Below the pieces are notes generated by a model. That model had not been told where the DNA came from, did no database searches, and was given only the letters and a program-made list of their open reading frames with translations. DNA of 49,734 nt from UBA4716 sp036310525. Its GTDB lineage: Bacteria > Bacillota > Clostridia > UBA1381. Shown one piece after another: positions 1 through 7,508 of this stretch (its first letter is position 1; the number at the start of each line of letters is the position of its first letter). Made by a program: the position numbers and the translations under genes. The stretch covers positions 1 to 49,734 of the forward strand of contig JAXJRQ010000152.1 in NCBI GenBank assembly GCA_036310525.1. Reading direction: 5' to 3'.

Positions 1-1087
1 CAGGTGCAAGGCGCTCAATTCTCGAATAAAGGTCAAATTCCTCCATTCTTCCCTTTTCACGTGCAAGCATTTCAACAAAGCCTTTGAATACATCCGCACG
101 TGGGTCGGAAATCGAATAAACCGCATGCCCCATACCATAGATAAGTCCTGATTTATCAAATGCCTTTTTATTGAGAATATCCGCCAGATACTGTTCTATT
201 TCTGTATCTGAGGACGGATTTTTGATATTTGCTTTAATGTCCTTAAACATCTGCATAACCTTTATATTCGCACCGCCGTGTCTGGGGCCCTTCAATGAGC
301 CAAGTGACGCCGCAACAGTTGAATAGGTATCTGTTCCCGACGATGATACAACATGAGTCGTAAAGGTTGAGTTGTTACCGCCGCCATGCTCGGCATGAAG
401 AATTAATGCTGTATCAAGAACCTTTGCTTCAAGCTCCGTATATTGGCAGTCGTGTCTGAGCATATAGAGTATATTTTCCGCCGTAGACAATTCCGCTTTT
501 GGAGTATGCACCACAAAGGATTTGTTCTCGTGTGAATAGTTATATGCCTGATAACCGTAAACCGCAAGCTGCGGGAACCATGCAATCAGCTGAATACACT
601 GTCGAAGCACATTTTCTACCGAAATATCATCGGCATTCGGGTCATAAGTATAAAGCATCAGCACGCTTCTTGAAAGCATGTTCATTACGTCCTTACTCGG
701 TGCCTTCATTATAACGTCACGCACAAATCCGTGCGGCAATGTCTGATGCTGTGCAAGAGTTTCTCTGAAATTTTCAAGCTCCCCGACTGTAGGCAGTTCT
801 CCGAACAACAGTAAATACACAGTTTCTTCAAACCCGAAATACTTCCCTGCCTTAACTCCTTTTATAAGCTCCTCCACATCATATCCGTGATAATACAGTT
901 TTCCACGACAGGGCGCATCATTTTCCGTTGCTTTGATTTCACTTATTTCCGTCAGTCCTGCCAGTACCCCCTTTCCGTTTATATCACGCAAGCCTTTTTT
1001 TACGTCATATTTTCCGTATAGTGCGGGGTCAATCCCTTTGTTTTTTCTGCATAGAGATGTATAGTTGTTTATTTTCTCATTTTGCAT
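1..1087 (-). CDS. gltA: Citrate synthase (3' end outside window)
   Basis: Condenses acetyl-CoA and oxaloacetate to citrate in the cytoplasm. The frame from the ATG at 1087 stays open to the window edge, giving about 362 residues; the C-terminus is missing. Recognition rests on the segment HAEHGGGNNSTFTT followed by SSSGTDTYS and SLKGPRHGGAN, the citrate synthase active-site region with its catalytic histidines, then GMGHAVYS near the edge. The N-terminal part has the family's helical pattern (KLYYHGYDVEELI, TVYLLLFGELPT). The start is chosen because AGAGGAG precedes this ATG by about 8 bases. It has its own promoter (1143-1171) and is separated by two terminators from the upstream structured RNA. 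A 2-methylcitrate synthase specificity cannot be excluded. Identity of the family is very likely. Confidence 0.93.
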   Translation of the reverse strand, partial: MQNEKINNYTSLCRKNKGIDPALYGKYDVKKGLRDINGKGVLAGLTEISEIKATENDAPCRGKLYYHGYDVEELIKGVKAGKYFGFEETVYLLLFGELPTVGELENFRETLAQHQTLPHGFVRDVIMKAPSKDVMNMLSRSVLMLYTYDPNADDISVENVLRQCIQLIAWFPQLAVYGYQAYNYSHENKSFVVHTPKAELSTAENILYMLRHDCQYTELEAKVLDTALILHAEHGGGNNSTFTTHVVSSSGTDTYSTVAASLGSLKGPRHGGANIKVMQMFKDIKANIKNPSSDTEIEQYLADILNKKAFDKSGLIYGMGHAVYSISDPRADVFKGFVEMLAREKGRMEEFDLYSRIERLAP

Positions 1088-1142
1088 TGGTTCATCTCCT
1101 CTCTTTGGTACATTACATATTATTTTATTAACTTATATTTCA

Positions 1143-1171
1143 TTTTAACACATTTTACAGTCTTTTTTCAA
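1143..1171 (-). promoter_or_regulatory. Sigma-A promoter of citrate synthase
   Basis: On the minus strand a TTGAAA (1166-1171) is followed after 17 bases by TTAAAA (1143-1148). It lies about 55 bases upstream of the citrate synthase start and after the last terminator of the upstream RNA, so the gene has an independent promoter. Confidence 0.55.
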
Positions 1172-1224
1172 TATACTAATTGTAAATTTATTATGAATGT
1201 GATATAATAGGCATATACGAAATG

Positions 1225-1250
1225 AAAAAATCCGCCGTGTAAGCGGATTT
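1225..1250 (-). terminator. Rho-independent terminator (second, behind the ncRNA)
   Basis: Minus strand: AAATCCGC, a 7-base loop, GCGGATTT, then a run of six T. It lies between the ncRNA terminator and the citrate synthase promoter and backs up the first terminator. Confidence 0.75.
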
Positions 1251-1293
1251 ATTCAAAGTGTGTAGCAATCTTTGAAACAGAGAGTATGTAAAT

Positions 1294-1466
1294 AAAAAAA
1301 GTGCACCAACCAAAGTCGATGCACGAAAAATGCATAACTCCGTTTGCTGCGACACAAATCTCGACACCTCATCCAAGTATGCGAAAATAGAGCATGCATT
1401 TTTACCTAAAGGGTAAAAAAATACACACCTAGATGAGTAGCATCAAATATTAAGATTTATGTCGCA
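1294..1466 (-). ncRNA. Structured small RNA, possibly 6S-like
   Basis: A stand-alone RNA gene of about 170 nt: a sigma-A promoter (1472-1500), a rod-like fold, and a 10-bp terminator hairpin with seven T (1294-1324). The fold is a closing stem of about 15 bp (1453-1467 with 1347-1361, GCGACA/TGTCGC core), an asymmetric bubble, a 10-bp stem around 1368-1373/1432-1437, an internal loop, and an 8-bp apical hairpin (1399-1406 with 1412-1419). Length, rod shape, central bubble and independent transcription fit 6S RNA (SsrS), which sequesters RNA polymerase. Conserved 6S bases were not verified, so another clostridial ncRNA class is possible. A cis-acting leader for citrate synthase seems less likely, because two terminators and a separate promoter intervene. 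Confidence 0.5.
1301..1324 (-). terminator. Terminator of the structured RNA
   Basis: Minus strand: GTGCATCGAC, loop TTTG, GTTGGTGCAC form a 10-bp stem (two G-T pairs), followed directly by seven T at 1300-1294. Confidence 0.85.
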
Positions 1467-1471
1467 ATAAC

Positions 1472-1500
1472 AGTGTATCACATATTTTAGAAATAGTCAA
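1472..1500 (-). promoter_or_regulatory. Sigma-A promoter of the structured RNA
   Basis: Minus strand TTGACT (1495-1500), 17 bases, TACACT (1472-1477). Transcription would begin near 1466, at the first bases of the closing stem of the RNA. Confidence 0.75.
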
Positions 1501-1569
1501 TAATTTTATAAACAATTATCACGAAAAAATGGCATTTAAATCGTTCAACCGTTTGCACAATGTGCAAAA

Positions 1570-1690
1570 CGTAATGAATAATGAAGTCGCTACGCTGATG
1601 AATATTGAATAATGAAAAATTAATGAAGAAAATCGCATATAGCGATTTTCTACCATAATTATTCATCATTCATTATTAATTATTCATTTG
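1570..1690. repeat. AT-rich inverted-repeat element (MITE-like)
   Basis: The stretch is built from variants of ATTCATTATT and their reverse complements (AATAATGAA on the left, TTCATCATTCATTATT on the right). They surround a central hairpin, GAAAATCGC / GCGATTTTC (1628-1636 with 1642-1650). Such palindromic AT-rich intergenic units are common dispersed repeats in Clostridia. Together with the two RNA-related blocks it fills the gene-free stretch 1088-1769; from 1691 to 1769 I see only the ribosome binding site of the next gene and a TATAAT at about 1723 without a good -35. Confidence 0.4.
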
Positions 1691-1769
1691 TAGTCAATGG
1701 CACATTGACCGGTTCACTGATTTTATAATGTTTTCAAAACAAACTATAATAAACTTTCGAGGTGATTAT

Positions 1770-2363
1770 ATGCGCTACAAAGCAGGAAAAACAAACATAA
1801 ACGACCCGTGTATCGGTTCATCTGAATGGGACAAGGCAGAGGAAGGCAAAATATCAATGCAGAGGTGGACAGATTTTTATCAACCCGTAAACACCACCTT
1901 TAAGCTTCTCCGTTGCCCCGACGGAATCAGTGTTCTTATGCATACGGACGAAAAAAATCTGCGCAGTGAATGTAAGGAACAAAACGGAAACGTATACCTT
2001 GACAGCTGTATGGAATTTTTCTTTAAACCTGACCCATGGGACGTAAACTATATTAATTTTGAACTCAATCCCGATAAAATCCTCTGTATGGAAATCGGTG
2101 CTGAACGCTATGGCAGAAAACAGCTTGACACAGACAGAGCAATTTTCAATATCGAATCGGTCACAGATGCAAACGGCTGGACGCTGAAATTTTACATACC
2201 CGATTCATTTTTACTTGAACATTTCAAAAAAATACATACCATATGCCGAGGGAATTTCTACAAATGCGGCGGATTTAACAACCACTACATAACATGGTCA
2301 GAGGTTGAGGTTGAAAACCCCGACTTCCACCTTGCCGACTTTTTCGGTCAGATAGAATTTTAA
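1770..2363 (+). CDS. CBM9-like (DOMON-type) carbohydrate-binding protein
   Basis: A 197-residue protein without signal peptide or membrane segment, so probably cytoplasmic. It resembles the stand-alone 'carbohydrate-binding family 9-like' proteins: an N-terminal segment with WDKAE and a tryptophan-rich turn, a strand with LDSCMEFFFKP (the typical 'D-S-EFF' strand), NFELNP, and a late GWTLKFYIP followed by FYKCGG. The ATG at 1770 is chosen over the upstream in-frame ATG at 1728 because GAGGTG lies 5 bases before it. It converges with the AraC gene and shares its terminator. No catalytic residues are apparent; the ligand is unknown. Binding of a sugar or glycoside is inferred from family resemblance only. 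Confidence 0.7.
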   Translation: MRYKAGKTNINDPCIGSSEWDKAEEGKISMQRWTDFYQPVNTTFKLLRCPDGISVLMHTDEKNLRSECKEQNGNVYLDSCMEFFFKPDPWDVNYINFELNPDKILCMEIGAERYGRKQLDTDRAIFNIESVTDANGWTLKFYIPDSFLLEHFKKIHTICRGNFYKCGGFNNHYITWSEVEVENPDFHLADFFGQIEF

Positions 2364-2403
2364 ACCCGAAACGGAGACATGAAAATGTCTCCGTTTTGGG
2401 TTT
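2362..2403. terminator. Bidirectional terminator between CBM9-like gene and AraC gene
   Basis: A 19-base arm (2362-2380) pairs almost perfectly with 2385-2403 around a GAAA loop. AAA and TTT runs at both ends let it work in both directions. The last bases overlap the stop codon of the minus-strand gene. Confidence 0.8.
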
Positions 2404-3214
2404 AACGTGTTTTATATTCATGCGGCTTCTGCCCCATATACTGTTTAAAGGTCTTCGTAAAAAACGACATATTCGTAAAGCCGCAAAGCCTTGCAGCTTC
2501 CGCTACTGAAAAGCCGTCGCTTATATACTCCGATGCTTTTTTGCAACGGTAGCTGTTAATATACTGCACTACCGTTCTGTTTGTTGTCTTTTTAAATTCC
2601 CTTGACAGCGTGTATTTGTCTATGTACACATTCCTGGCAATCATATCAAGTGACAGCTTTTTATCATAATTTTCCCTTATGTATTTTATTGCCTTTTTTA
2701 TCGTTTCAAAGTACTGCTTTTTTGTATCATTTTTTTGCTCGTCAATAACATGGTTTTTCCTAAGCTCAATAAGTATTTCTATAATCAACGCATTAAGCCT
2801 TGCGGTTTTGCACACATCCTCCGTATTACCATACACCCTCGAAAACTCCTCGTATATCCCCCACAATTTTTCACTCGAAAAGCATGGCTCAAAATACAGA
2901 AATGACGTATTTATGCCCATCTGCACGCAAAATTCCGTATCAATAATCAGACAGTCGTATTCCATCGTTGACGTAGTGTTTGTGTGATGTATTACATTTG
3001 AATTTGCAACAGCAATACAGTTTTTTTTCACCTTATGATTTTCTTTATCCATAAGCACGCATCCGTGCCCTTTTGTACAGAACTGAATTTCAAGGTTTTC
3101 ATGCCAGTTTGCTTCGTGATTATAAACAGTATCCGTCACCCTTATCCCCTGCGTAAACATAAACGGCAGATTATTATCAAAGCTTGTGTATTCCTCGTAG
3201 CGAGTCCCGAACAT
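2402..3214 (-). CDS. AraC-family transcriptional regulator
   Basis: A 270-residue one-component regulator. The N-terminal half looks like a cupin ligand-binding domain (HENLEIQFCTKGHGCV and the following strands, residues ~15-100). The C-terminal ~100 residues hold two helix-turn-helix units: LSLDMIARNVYIDKYTLSREFKK and FSVAEAARLCGFTNMSFFTK, ending FKQYMGQKPHEYK, the AraC signature. GAAGGGG precedes the ATG by about 6 bases. It is transcribed away from the YgjV-like gene, so it may control itself, the divergent YgjV/propeller pair (which carries a palindrome over its -10), or the convergent CBM9-like gene. The effector is probably a sugar, by family analogy; that is inference. Confidence 0.9.
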   Translation of the reverse strand: MFGTRYEEYTSFDNNLPFMFTQGIRVTDTVYNHEANWHENLEIQFCTKGHGCVLMDKENHKVKKNCIAVANSNVIHHTNTTSTMEYDCLIIDTEFCVQMGINTSFLYFEPCFSSEKLWGIYEEFSRVYGNTEDVCKTARLNALIIEILIELRKNHVIDEQKNDTKKQYFETIKKAIKYIRENYDKKLSLDMIARNVYIDKYTLSREFKKTTNRTVVQYINSYRCKKASEYISDGFSVAEAARLCGFTNMSFFTKTFKQYMGQKPHEYKTR

Positions 3215-3261
3215 TTTACCCCTTCTTTCAAGATAGTGTTATTTTTAAGCAATATATGTCA

Positions 3262-3307
3262 TTGTATAAGTCGATTTTATCCGATATAATGTCATTATAT
3301 CAGATAA
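3262..3307 (+). promoter_or_regulatory. Promoter with a 31-bp near-perfect palindromic operator
   Basis: TTGTAT (3262-3267), 17 bases, TATAAT (3285-3290). The -10 is inside a dyad: GATATAATG (3283-3291), a central T, and CATTATATC (3293-3301) match perfectly. After one mismatch the arms continue as TTATC (3277-3281) and GATAA (3303-3307). A protein bound here would cover -10 and the transcription start, which suggests repression of the downstream pair. Confidence 0.7.
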
Positions 3308-3335
3308 AGTATTTATTAGCAAGAGGTATTCTAAC

Positions 3336-3842
3336 ATGACTATAATTACGCAGTTATTTGGAGTTTTGGGAATGGTTTTTCTGTTTCTCGTTTATCAGCA
3401 AAAAAGCCGTAAGGGACTTTTGGTAAGCAAGCTGTGCGCAGATGTATGCTGGTCAGCTCATTATCTGTGTCTCGGTGCATACGGCGGTGTTATTCCGAAT
3501 TTTGTCGGTATTTTCCGTGAGCTGATTTTTGTACAGCGTGAGCAGAAAAAATGGGCAAATTTATTCATCTGGCCTTGTTTATTTATCGTGATAAACTGGT
3601 GTCTGGGCATAAAAAGCTTCTCTGCCCCGATTAACATTCTGCCAATATGTGCATCAACCGCCGTTACACTGTCGCTGTGGTTTAAAAGACCAATCATGAC
3701 TAAAATTATACTGGCTTCGGCAAGTACGGCTTTCCTTATATATGATGTTTTTGTGGGTTCTTATGTGGGAATCGTGAATGAAAGCATATCAATTTTGTCA
3801 GTAATTATATTTTTTATAAAAAGGAGAAAGAAAAATGATTAA
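3336..3842 (+). CDS. YgjV-family inner membrane protein
   Basis: A 168-residue integral membrane protein with about five to six hydrophobic segments spread over the whole length. Motifs typical of the YgjV (Imp-YgjV) family are visible: an early FLVYQQKSRKGLLVSKLCAD, then SAHYLCLGAYGG and a following FREL. Members are small membrane proteins of unknown function. The start follows AAGAGGT at about 8 bases. The stop overlaps the start of the next gene by 8 bases, so the two are translationally coupled and probably act together. The whole transcript starts from the palindrome-covered promoter at 3262-3307. Family assignment is good; function is unknown. Confidence 0.8.
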   Translation: MTIITQLFGVLGMVFLFLVYQQKSRKGLLVSKLCADVCWSAHYLCLGAYGGVIPNFVGIFRELIFVQREQKKWANLFIWPCLFIVINWCLGIKSFSAPINILPICASTAVTLSLWFKRPIMTKIILASASTAFLIYDVFVGSYVGIVNESISILSVIIFFIKRRKKND

Positions 3843-5049
3843 GAATATTTTTTCACAAGACATTAAAACCGAAAAAGAAGCAATCGTGACTCCTAAAGTA
3901 CCGATTGAAGAATACTCGGCTTTAATTTCATCGCAGGTGAGCGAGGAGGCTGTTTCAAAGGGCAAAAAATTTGCCGATGAAATCACCGAAAGATTTGTCG
4001 CTAACTTTGAGCAGACCGAAGAAGACGTTAAAAAAGGCAGAGCGCCCATAAAGGACTTAATGGTGCATGTATCAACCTTCAAGGTTATAAACGATGTTAT
4101 TTATATGACATACTATGCAAACGTCAAGGAGGCAAAGGAAGACCCGAACAATCAGATAGCACGTCTTGTATACTGCCCCGTTGATAATCCCGACGACAAA
4201 ACTTTTATTGATTTGCAGTCAGTAGGCGATATGTGCTATGGTAAAAAAGTAACTCTTTTATACGACACTATCCTTATGCAGAAGGACTCTGACACAATAT
4301 ACATTTTATGGACAGCCAAAATTGAGGATAATTATTACCGCCTTTACCGTTCATTCACTATCTCCACAAAAACACTTGGCGATGTAATGGTAAACCGATT
4401 CAAGGTTGGTGATATTGTGAACGATTTCAGCACAACGGGTATTCAGACGGCACTTACCGAAAACGGTATCGGCTACAAGGAAATGTTCAGTGACATAGGC
4501 ATTATGCAGAAGCTGTCTACACGCACAGAAAATGGTGTTACATATTACTACACCGGCGCATACAGCGGCGATTTTACATGTATAATCAAGAGTACAGACC
4601 TCATTACATGGGAATACGTTTCCGAGCCTGATTTCAAAAATGAGTCTATCTGGGAAAATGCTACATATGTAATCGGCGATAAATGCTTCTATTTTGTACG
4701 TCAGCATGACCCCGAAAGCAAATACGGATTTTTAACGACATACGATTTAGTCAATAAGAAATGGGAAACACCTGTTCTTATCGAGGATTGTCAGTCACGT
4801 TCGGACTTTATAATCTACAACGATGATTTGTACCTGTTCCACGCTCCGATTGACCGTGAGCATATCGGAATAGTAAAAATCAACACCGAAAACATCAGCG
4901 AGAGTACGGTTGTTTTGCAGGCAAAAATGAACACAAGCTGTTTCTATCCGTTTATTCAGTATTTCAAGGACAACGGACTTGCTATGTCATACACAGACGA
5001 CCGCAAACACATCACTCTTGCAGAATTTGATTTAGGAAAGTATTTATAA
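3835..5049 (+). CDS. Propeller-like (sialidase/GH43-like fold) protein of unknown function
   Basis: A 404-residue soluble protein without signal peptide. After an acidic-basic N-terminal ~60 residues it shows repeated short strands of propeller type: 'VINDVIYMTYYAN', 'SDTIYILWTAK', 'TYYYTGAYSGDFTCIIKSTDLITWEYV', 'DKCFYFVRQHD', 'YNDDLYLFHAP', 'GLAMSYTDD'. The phrase S-T-D-L-x-T-W-E is typical of five-bladed propellers of glycosidase families 32, 43 and sialidases. I do not see a convincing complete catalytic triad. AAAGGAGAAAG precedes the ATG and lies in the upstream YgjV-like gene, which overlaps by 8 bases. A strong terminator follows. It may be a glycan hydrolase or a sugar-binding propeller; the assignment rests on repeat pattern only. 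Confidence 0.55.
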   Translation: MIKNIFSQDIKTEKEAIVTPKVPIEEYSALISSQVSEEAVSKGKKFADEITERFVANFEQTEEDVKKGRAPIKDLMVHVSTFKVINDVIYMTYYANVKEAKEDPNNQIARLVYCPVDNPDDKTFIDLQSVGDMCYGKKVTLLYDTILMQKDSDTIYILWTAKIEDNYYRLYRSFTISTKTLGDVMVNRFKVGDIVNDFSTTGIQTALTENGIGYKEMFSDIGIMQKLSTRTENGVTYYYTGAYSGDFTCIIKSTDLITWEYVSEPDFKNESIWENATYVIGDKCFYFVRQHDPESKYGFLTTYDLVNKKWETPVLIEDCQSRSDFIIYNDDLYLFHAPIDREHIGIVKINTENISESTVVLQAKMNTSCFYPFIQYFKDNGLAMSYTDDRKHITLAEFDLGKYL

Positions 5050-5083
5050 TTTAACAAGAACTTATCATCGAATTAATAAATTG

Positions 5084-5127
5084 AACCCCATTTGTCAGAC
5101 ATATTTTGTCTAACAAATGGGGTTTTT
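5084..5127 (+). terminator. Rho-independent terminator of the YgjV/propeller operon
   Basis: AACCCCATTTGT pairs with ACAAATGGGGTT; after one mismatch AGACA pairs with TGTCT. A run of five T follows. Confidence 0.88.
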
Positions 5128-5177
5128 CATATCCGAAATCCCCTTGTTTCAACCGCTGACAAAAACAGCATTTTATA

Positions 5178-5206
5178 TTGTATTTTTACAATAATTGTGT
5201 TAAAAT
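5178..5206 (+). promoter_or_regulatory. Promoter of the GH63/MGH1-like glycosidase gene
   Basis: TTGTAT (5178-5183), 17 bases, TAAAAT (5201-5206). It leaves an untranslated leader of about 190 bases before the start at 5402. I recognise no riboswitch in this leader. An alternative TTGACA at 5349-5354 lacks a good -10 at the right distance. Confidence 0.5.
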
Positions 5207-5401
5207 AAAATCATAATGGAATTAAAAGAGTTGAAAAGCTTTTACTCAGATCGTTTTTAAAGCGTTCACGCAATTTAACACAAAAATTTCGAATAATGTT
5301 GAAATGTAAGATGTAAGTTAAAAAGAAATTAGCTTGATGCTCCCATCTTGACACAAGCCTATACGGTGCGATATGCACTTTCAGCACGAAGGAGAAATTA
5401 T

Positions 5402-6592
5402 ATGATAAATCAAATATGCAATGAAATTAAAGAAAGAATAGAAAATATACATATAAAAAAGTTTGGTGAGAAAGAGCTGCTTTTAATTTCATCTCAATAC
5501 GCAGGCTTGTGGCTTGAGCATGTTTATGATGCGGTTTTGTATTCCAAGATGGATAAAACCAAGCTGTATCTAGCCAAAAACACTATAGAAATTTTTATAG
5601 ATAATCAAAAAGACGGACAGTATCCTTTCCGTGTAATCGAGCAAAACGGTAAAATCATCTTTGGATATAGCCAGATTCAGGAGTGTGTGTCATTTGTAAC
5701 CCTTGCTCTGGAAGTGGCAGAGATGCTTGATGACAATGAATTTTACCAAAAGATATACGACTCGGGAGTGAAATGGATTGCCTGGCTTGAAAATAACAGA
5801 ATGACATTAAAAAAGGGTCTTGTTGAAATGTTTGTGGGCTTTGACACCGGACATGACAACAGTGGCAGACTGGAAGGCATTTCGTGTAAAGGAAATTACA
5901 TTTTACCCGGCGGCGAACACGCCAATGCATCTGTTTTGCCCCAAGGTGACGAGGTTGTTCCCATTATTGCGGTTGACATGAACTGCAATTTCTACGGGAA
6001 TATGATGGCACTTTCAAAAATTGCTGAAAAACTCGGTGATTTTCACAATGCCGATTTTTGGAAGAACAAGGCGCAGGGGGTAAAAGCAAAGCTTTTTGAA
6101 ATCTGTTATGACGAAAAAGATGTGTTCTTTTATGATGTGGATAAAAACGGCAATAAAAGAAAATATCTTTCGAGTACGATTTTTCATTTATTTCTGGAAA
6201 ACCTTCTTGATAAAGAAAGCGACCGGGAGTTAATAGATAAAATTTACACACGCCATATTAAAAATGAAAAAGAGTTCTGGACCGGTTATCCGTTTCCGTC
6301 AATGGCAATCTGCGATAAAAGCTGCGAAGGGCATGCGGATTTTAACTGCTGGGGATATTATACCCAGGGGCTGATAGTTTTGCGCTGTATAAGATGGATG
6401 GATTATTACGGTATGAGCAAAGACTTTGATTATATCTGCAAACAATGGATAGAGGCTTGGACTCGTTGCTTTGATTATTTTAAATTTGGGCAGGAAATTG
6501 ACCCAATAACCGGCAATCCCACAAAATCTTCCGAATGGTATTCAAGCTGTATGCTTATGTACCTTTATGCGGCAGATAGATTAGAAGGATGA
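5402..6592 (+). CDS. (alpha/alpha)6 glycoside hydrolase, GH63/GH37/MGH1-like
   Basis: A 396-residue protein without signal peptide. It looks like the catalytic (alpha/alpha)6 barrel of GH63/GH37/mannosylglycerate-hydrolase-like enzymes: FDTGHDNSGR at residues ~146-155 corresponds to the substrate loop with a catalytic acid. VDMNCNFYGNMMALSKIAEKLGD and FWKNKAQGVKAKLFE are the repeating helices, DVFFYDVDKNGN follows, and the C-terminal part holds FWTGYPFPSMA, CWGYYTQGL and SSEWYSSCMLMYLYAADRL. The ATG at 5402 is chosen because AAGGAG lies 8 bases upstream; the open frame begins earlier at 5348 without a site. It stands alone behind its own promoter. The substrate (alpha-linked oligosaccharide or glycoside) is not predictable. 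Confidence 0.75.
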   Translation: MINQICNEIKERIENIHIKKFGEKELLLISSQYAGLWLEHVYDAVLYSKMDKTKLYLAKNTIEIFIDNQKDGQYPFRVIEQNGKIIFGYSQIQECVSFVTLALEVAEMLDDNEFYQKIYDSGVKWIAWLENNRMTLKKGLVEMFVGFDTGHDNSGRLEGISCKGNYILPGGEHANASVLPQGDEVVPIIAVDMNCNFYGNMMALSKIAEKLGDFHNADFWKNKAQGVKAKLFEICYDEKDVFFYDVDKNGNKRKYLSSTIFHLFLENLLDKESDRELIDKIYTRHIKNEKEFWTGYPFPSMAICDKSCEGHADFNCWGYYTQGLIVLRCIRWMDYYGMSKDFDYICKQWIEAWTRCFDYFKFGQEIDPITGNPTKSSEWYSSCMLMYLYAADRLEG

Positions 6593-6968
6593 TGTGAAAA
6601 AGAATAACGATTGCTTTGCAATCTACACTTCACCACCGCCTGCCGCAGAGCCTCTCTCAAAGAGAAGCCTTTTAAAGGATACGGTATGAATTTTACTACT
6701 CGGTTTGTAATTGCCATTACAATAATAGTTTTAGTAGCAACATTTATTTTTCACAATTAGAAATAATTTTTGCTCTCAATTTGATATGAAGACTTTGTTA
6801 AAAAGACCGGCATCTAAATTATACAGTCTTTATAGTAAGAATGCTGCATATTACCGAAAAAGAGAAATAAATCAAGCAATTCTTACTTAACACTAATTCT
6901 TGCAAAAAGGTTTTAATCTAAACTTTTTTAAGATAAAATAAATAAAAAAAGAAAGGCAGATAATTATT
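6593..6968. other. Gene-poor stretch with a possible micro-ORF and inverted repeats
   Basis: The stretch holds a possible 24-residue membrane peptide (listed separately). It also has a short hairpin-like GC-richer block near 6641-6675 (GCCTCTCTC / GAGAAGCC), AAGACT / AGTCTT around 6789-6830, and an inverted repeat AGTAAGAAT (6834-6842) with ATTCTTACT (6879-6887). These could be a structured leader of the DJ-1 gene or an intergenic repeat. No recognisable riboswitch or terminator with a T run was seen. Confidence 0.3.
6686..6760 (+). CDS. Possible 24-residue single-span membrane peptide
   Basis: An ATG at 6686 preceded by AAAGGAT with 5 bases spacing opens a frame of 24 codons. It encodes two polar residues and an arginine, a run of about 15 hydrophobic residues (VIAITIIVLVATFIF) and a terminal HN. 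The composition is that of a small membrane peptide. Against it: the region is AT-rich, so hydrophobic codons are frequent by chance, and no homologue is known to me. Confidence 0.25.
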   Translation: MNFTTRFVIAITIIVLVATFIFHN

Positions 6969-7508
6969 ATGATATATGTATTACTTGCAGACGGATTTGA
7001 AGAAATAGAGGCAATTGAGCCGATAGATATACTGCGCAGATGTGGAATTGACGTTCTTACTGCGTCAGTTATGGGCAGAAAAGAGGTTGAGGGTGCGCAC
7101 AGCATAAACGTTGTAGCGGACATGCTTGCAGAGGACATTAATCCCGAAAATATGGATTTATTGTTCCTGCCGGGCGGCGGCAAGGGTCACGAATTACTTG
7201 ACGCTTCAAACACCGCACATGCACTCATAAACTATGCTGTTGCAAACGGCAAATATATTGCCGCAATATGTGCTGCACCGTCAATTCTTGGCAGAAAACA
7301 GTTGCTTGACGGAAAAAAAGCGACCTGCTATCCCGGATTTGAAAAATATCTTTACGGAGCAGAATGTGTGAGTGACAAGGTTGCTGTTGACGGAAAAATC
7401 ATCACCGGAAAAGGCGCAGGTGCAGCTGCGGAATTCGGATTTGTCATTGCAGAGCTTTTGAAGGACAAATCCACCGCCGACGAAATCAAGGCGCAGATGC
7501 AGTACTGA
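6969..7508 (+). CDS. DJ-1/PfpI-family protein
   Basis: A 179-residue cytoplasmic protein of the DJ-1 clade. Visible are the N-terminal GFEEIEA with Glu14 (equivalent to the DJ-1 Glu18 that contacts the nucleophile), LFLPGGGKGHELL, the nucleophile elbow AICAAP with Cys101, and GKIITGKGAGAAAEFGF near the C-terminus. Members act as glyoxalase III/deglycase-like or stress proteins and are often labelled 4-methyl-5-thiazole monophosphate synthase; the exact reaction is disputed. AAAGG lies about 13 bases before the ATG. It is first in a compact operon: its stop overlaps the start of the cyclo-ligase gene by one base. Confidence 0.92.
   Translation: MIYVLLADGFEEIEAIEPIDILRRCGIDVLTASVMGRKEVEGAHSINVVADMLAEDINPENMDLLFLPGGGKGHELLDASNTAHALINYAVANGKYIAAICAAPSILGRKQLLDGKKATCYPGFEKYLYGAECVSDKVAVDGKIITGKGAGAAAEFGFVIAELLKDKSTADEIKAQMQY

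Noticed and set aside
1191..1376. A 61-codon minus-strand frame through the structured RNA
   Set aside because: It crosses two terminator hairpins and the RNA's closing stem, so it is explained by the ncRNA.
1294..1466. The structured RNA as a riboswitch of citrate synthase
   Set aside because: Two successive terminators and a separate promoter lie between it and the gene, and no alternative anti-terminator pairing was seen.
5349..5377. TTGACA upstream of the (alpha/alpha)6 glycosidase as its promoter
   Set aside because: The sequence 17 bases downstream (ATATGC) is a poor -10; the pair at 5178-5206 is better, although the TTGACA could contribute.
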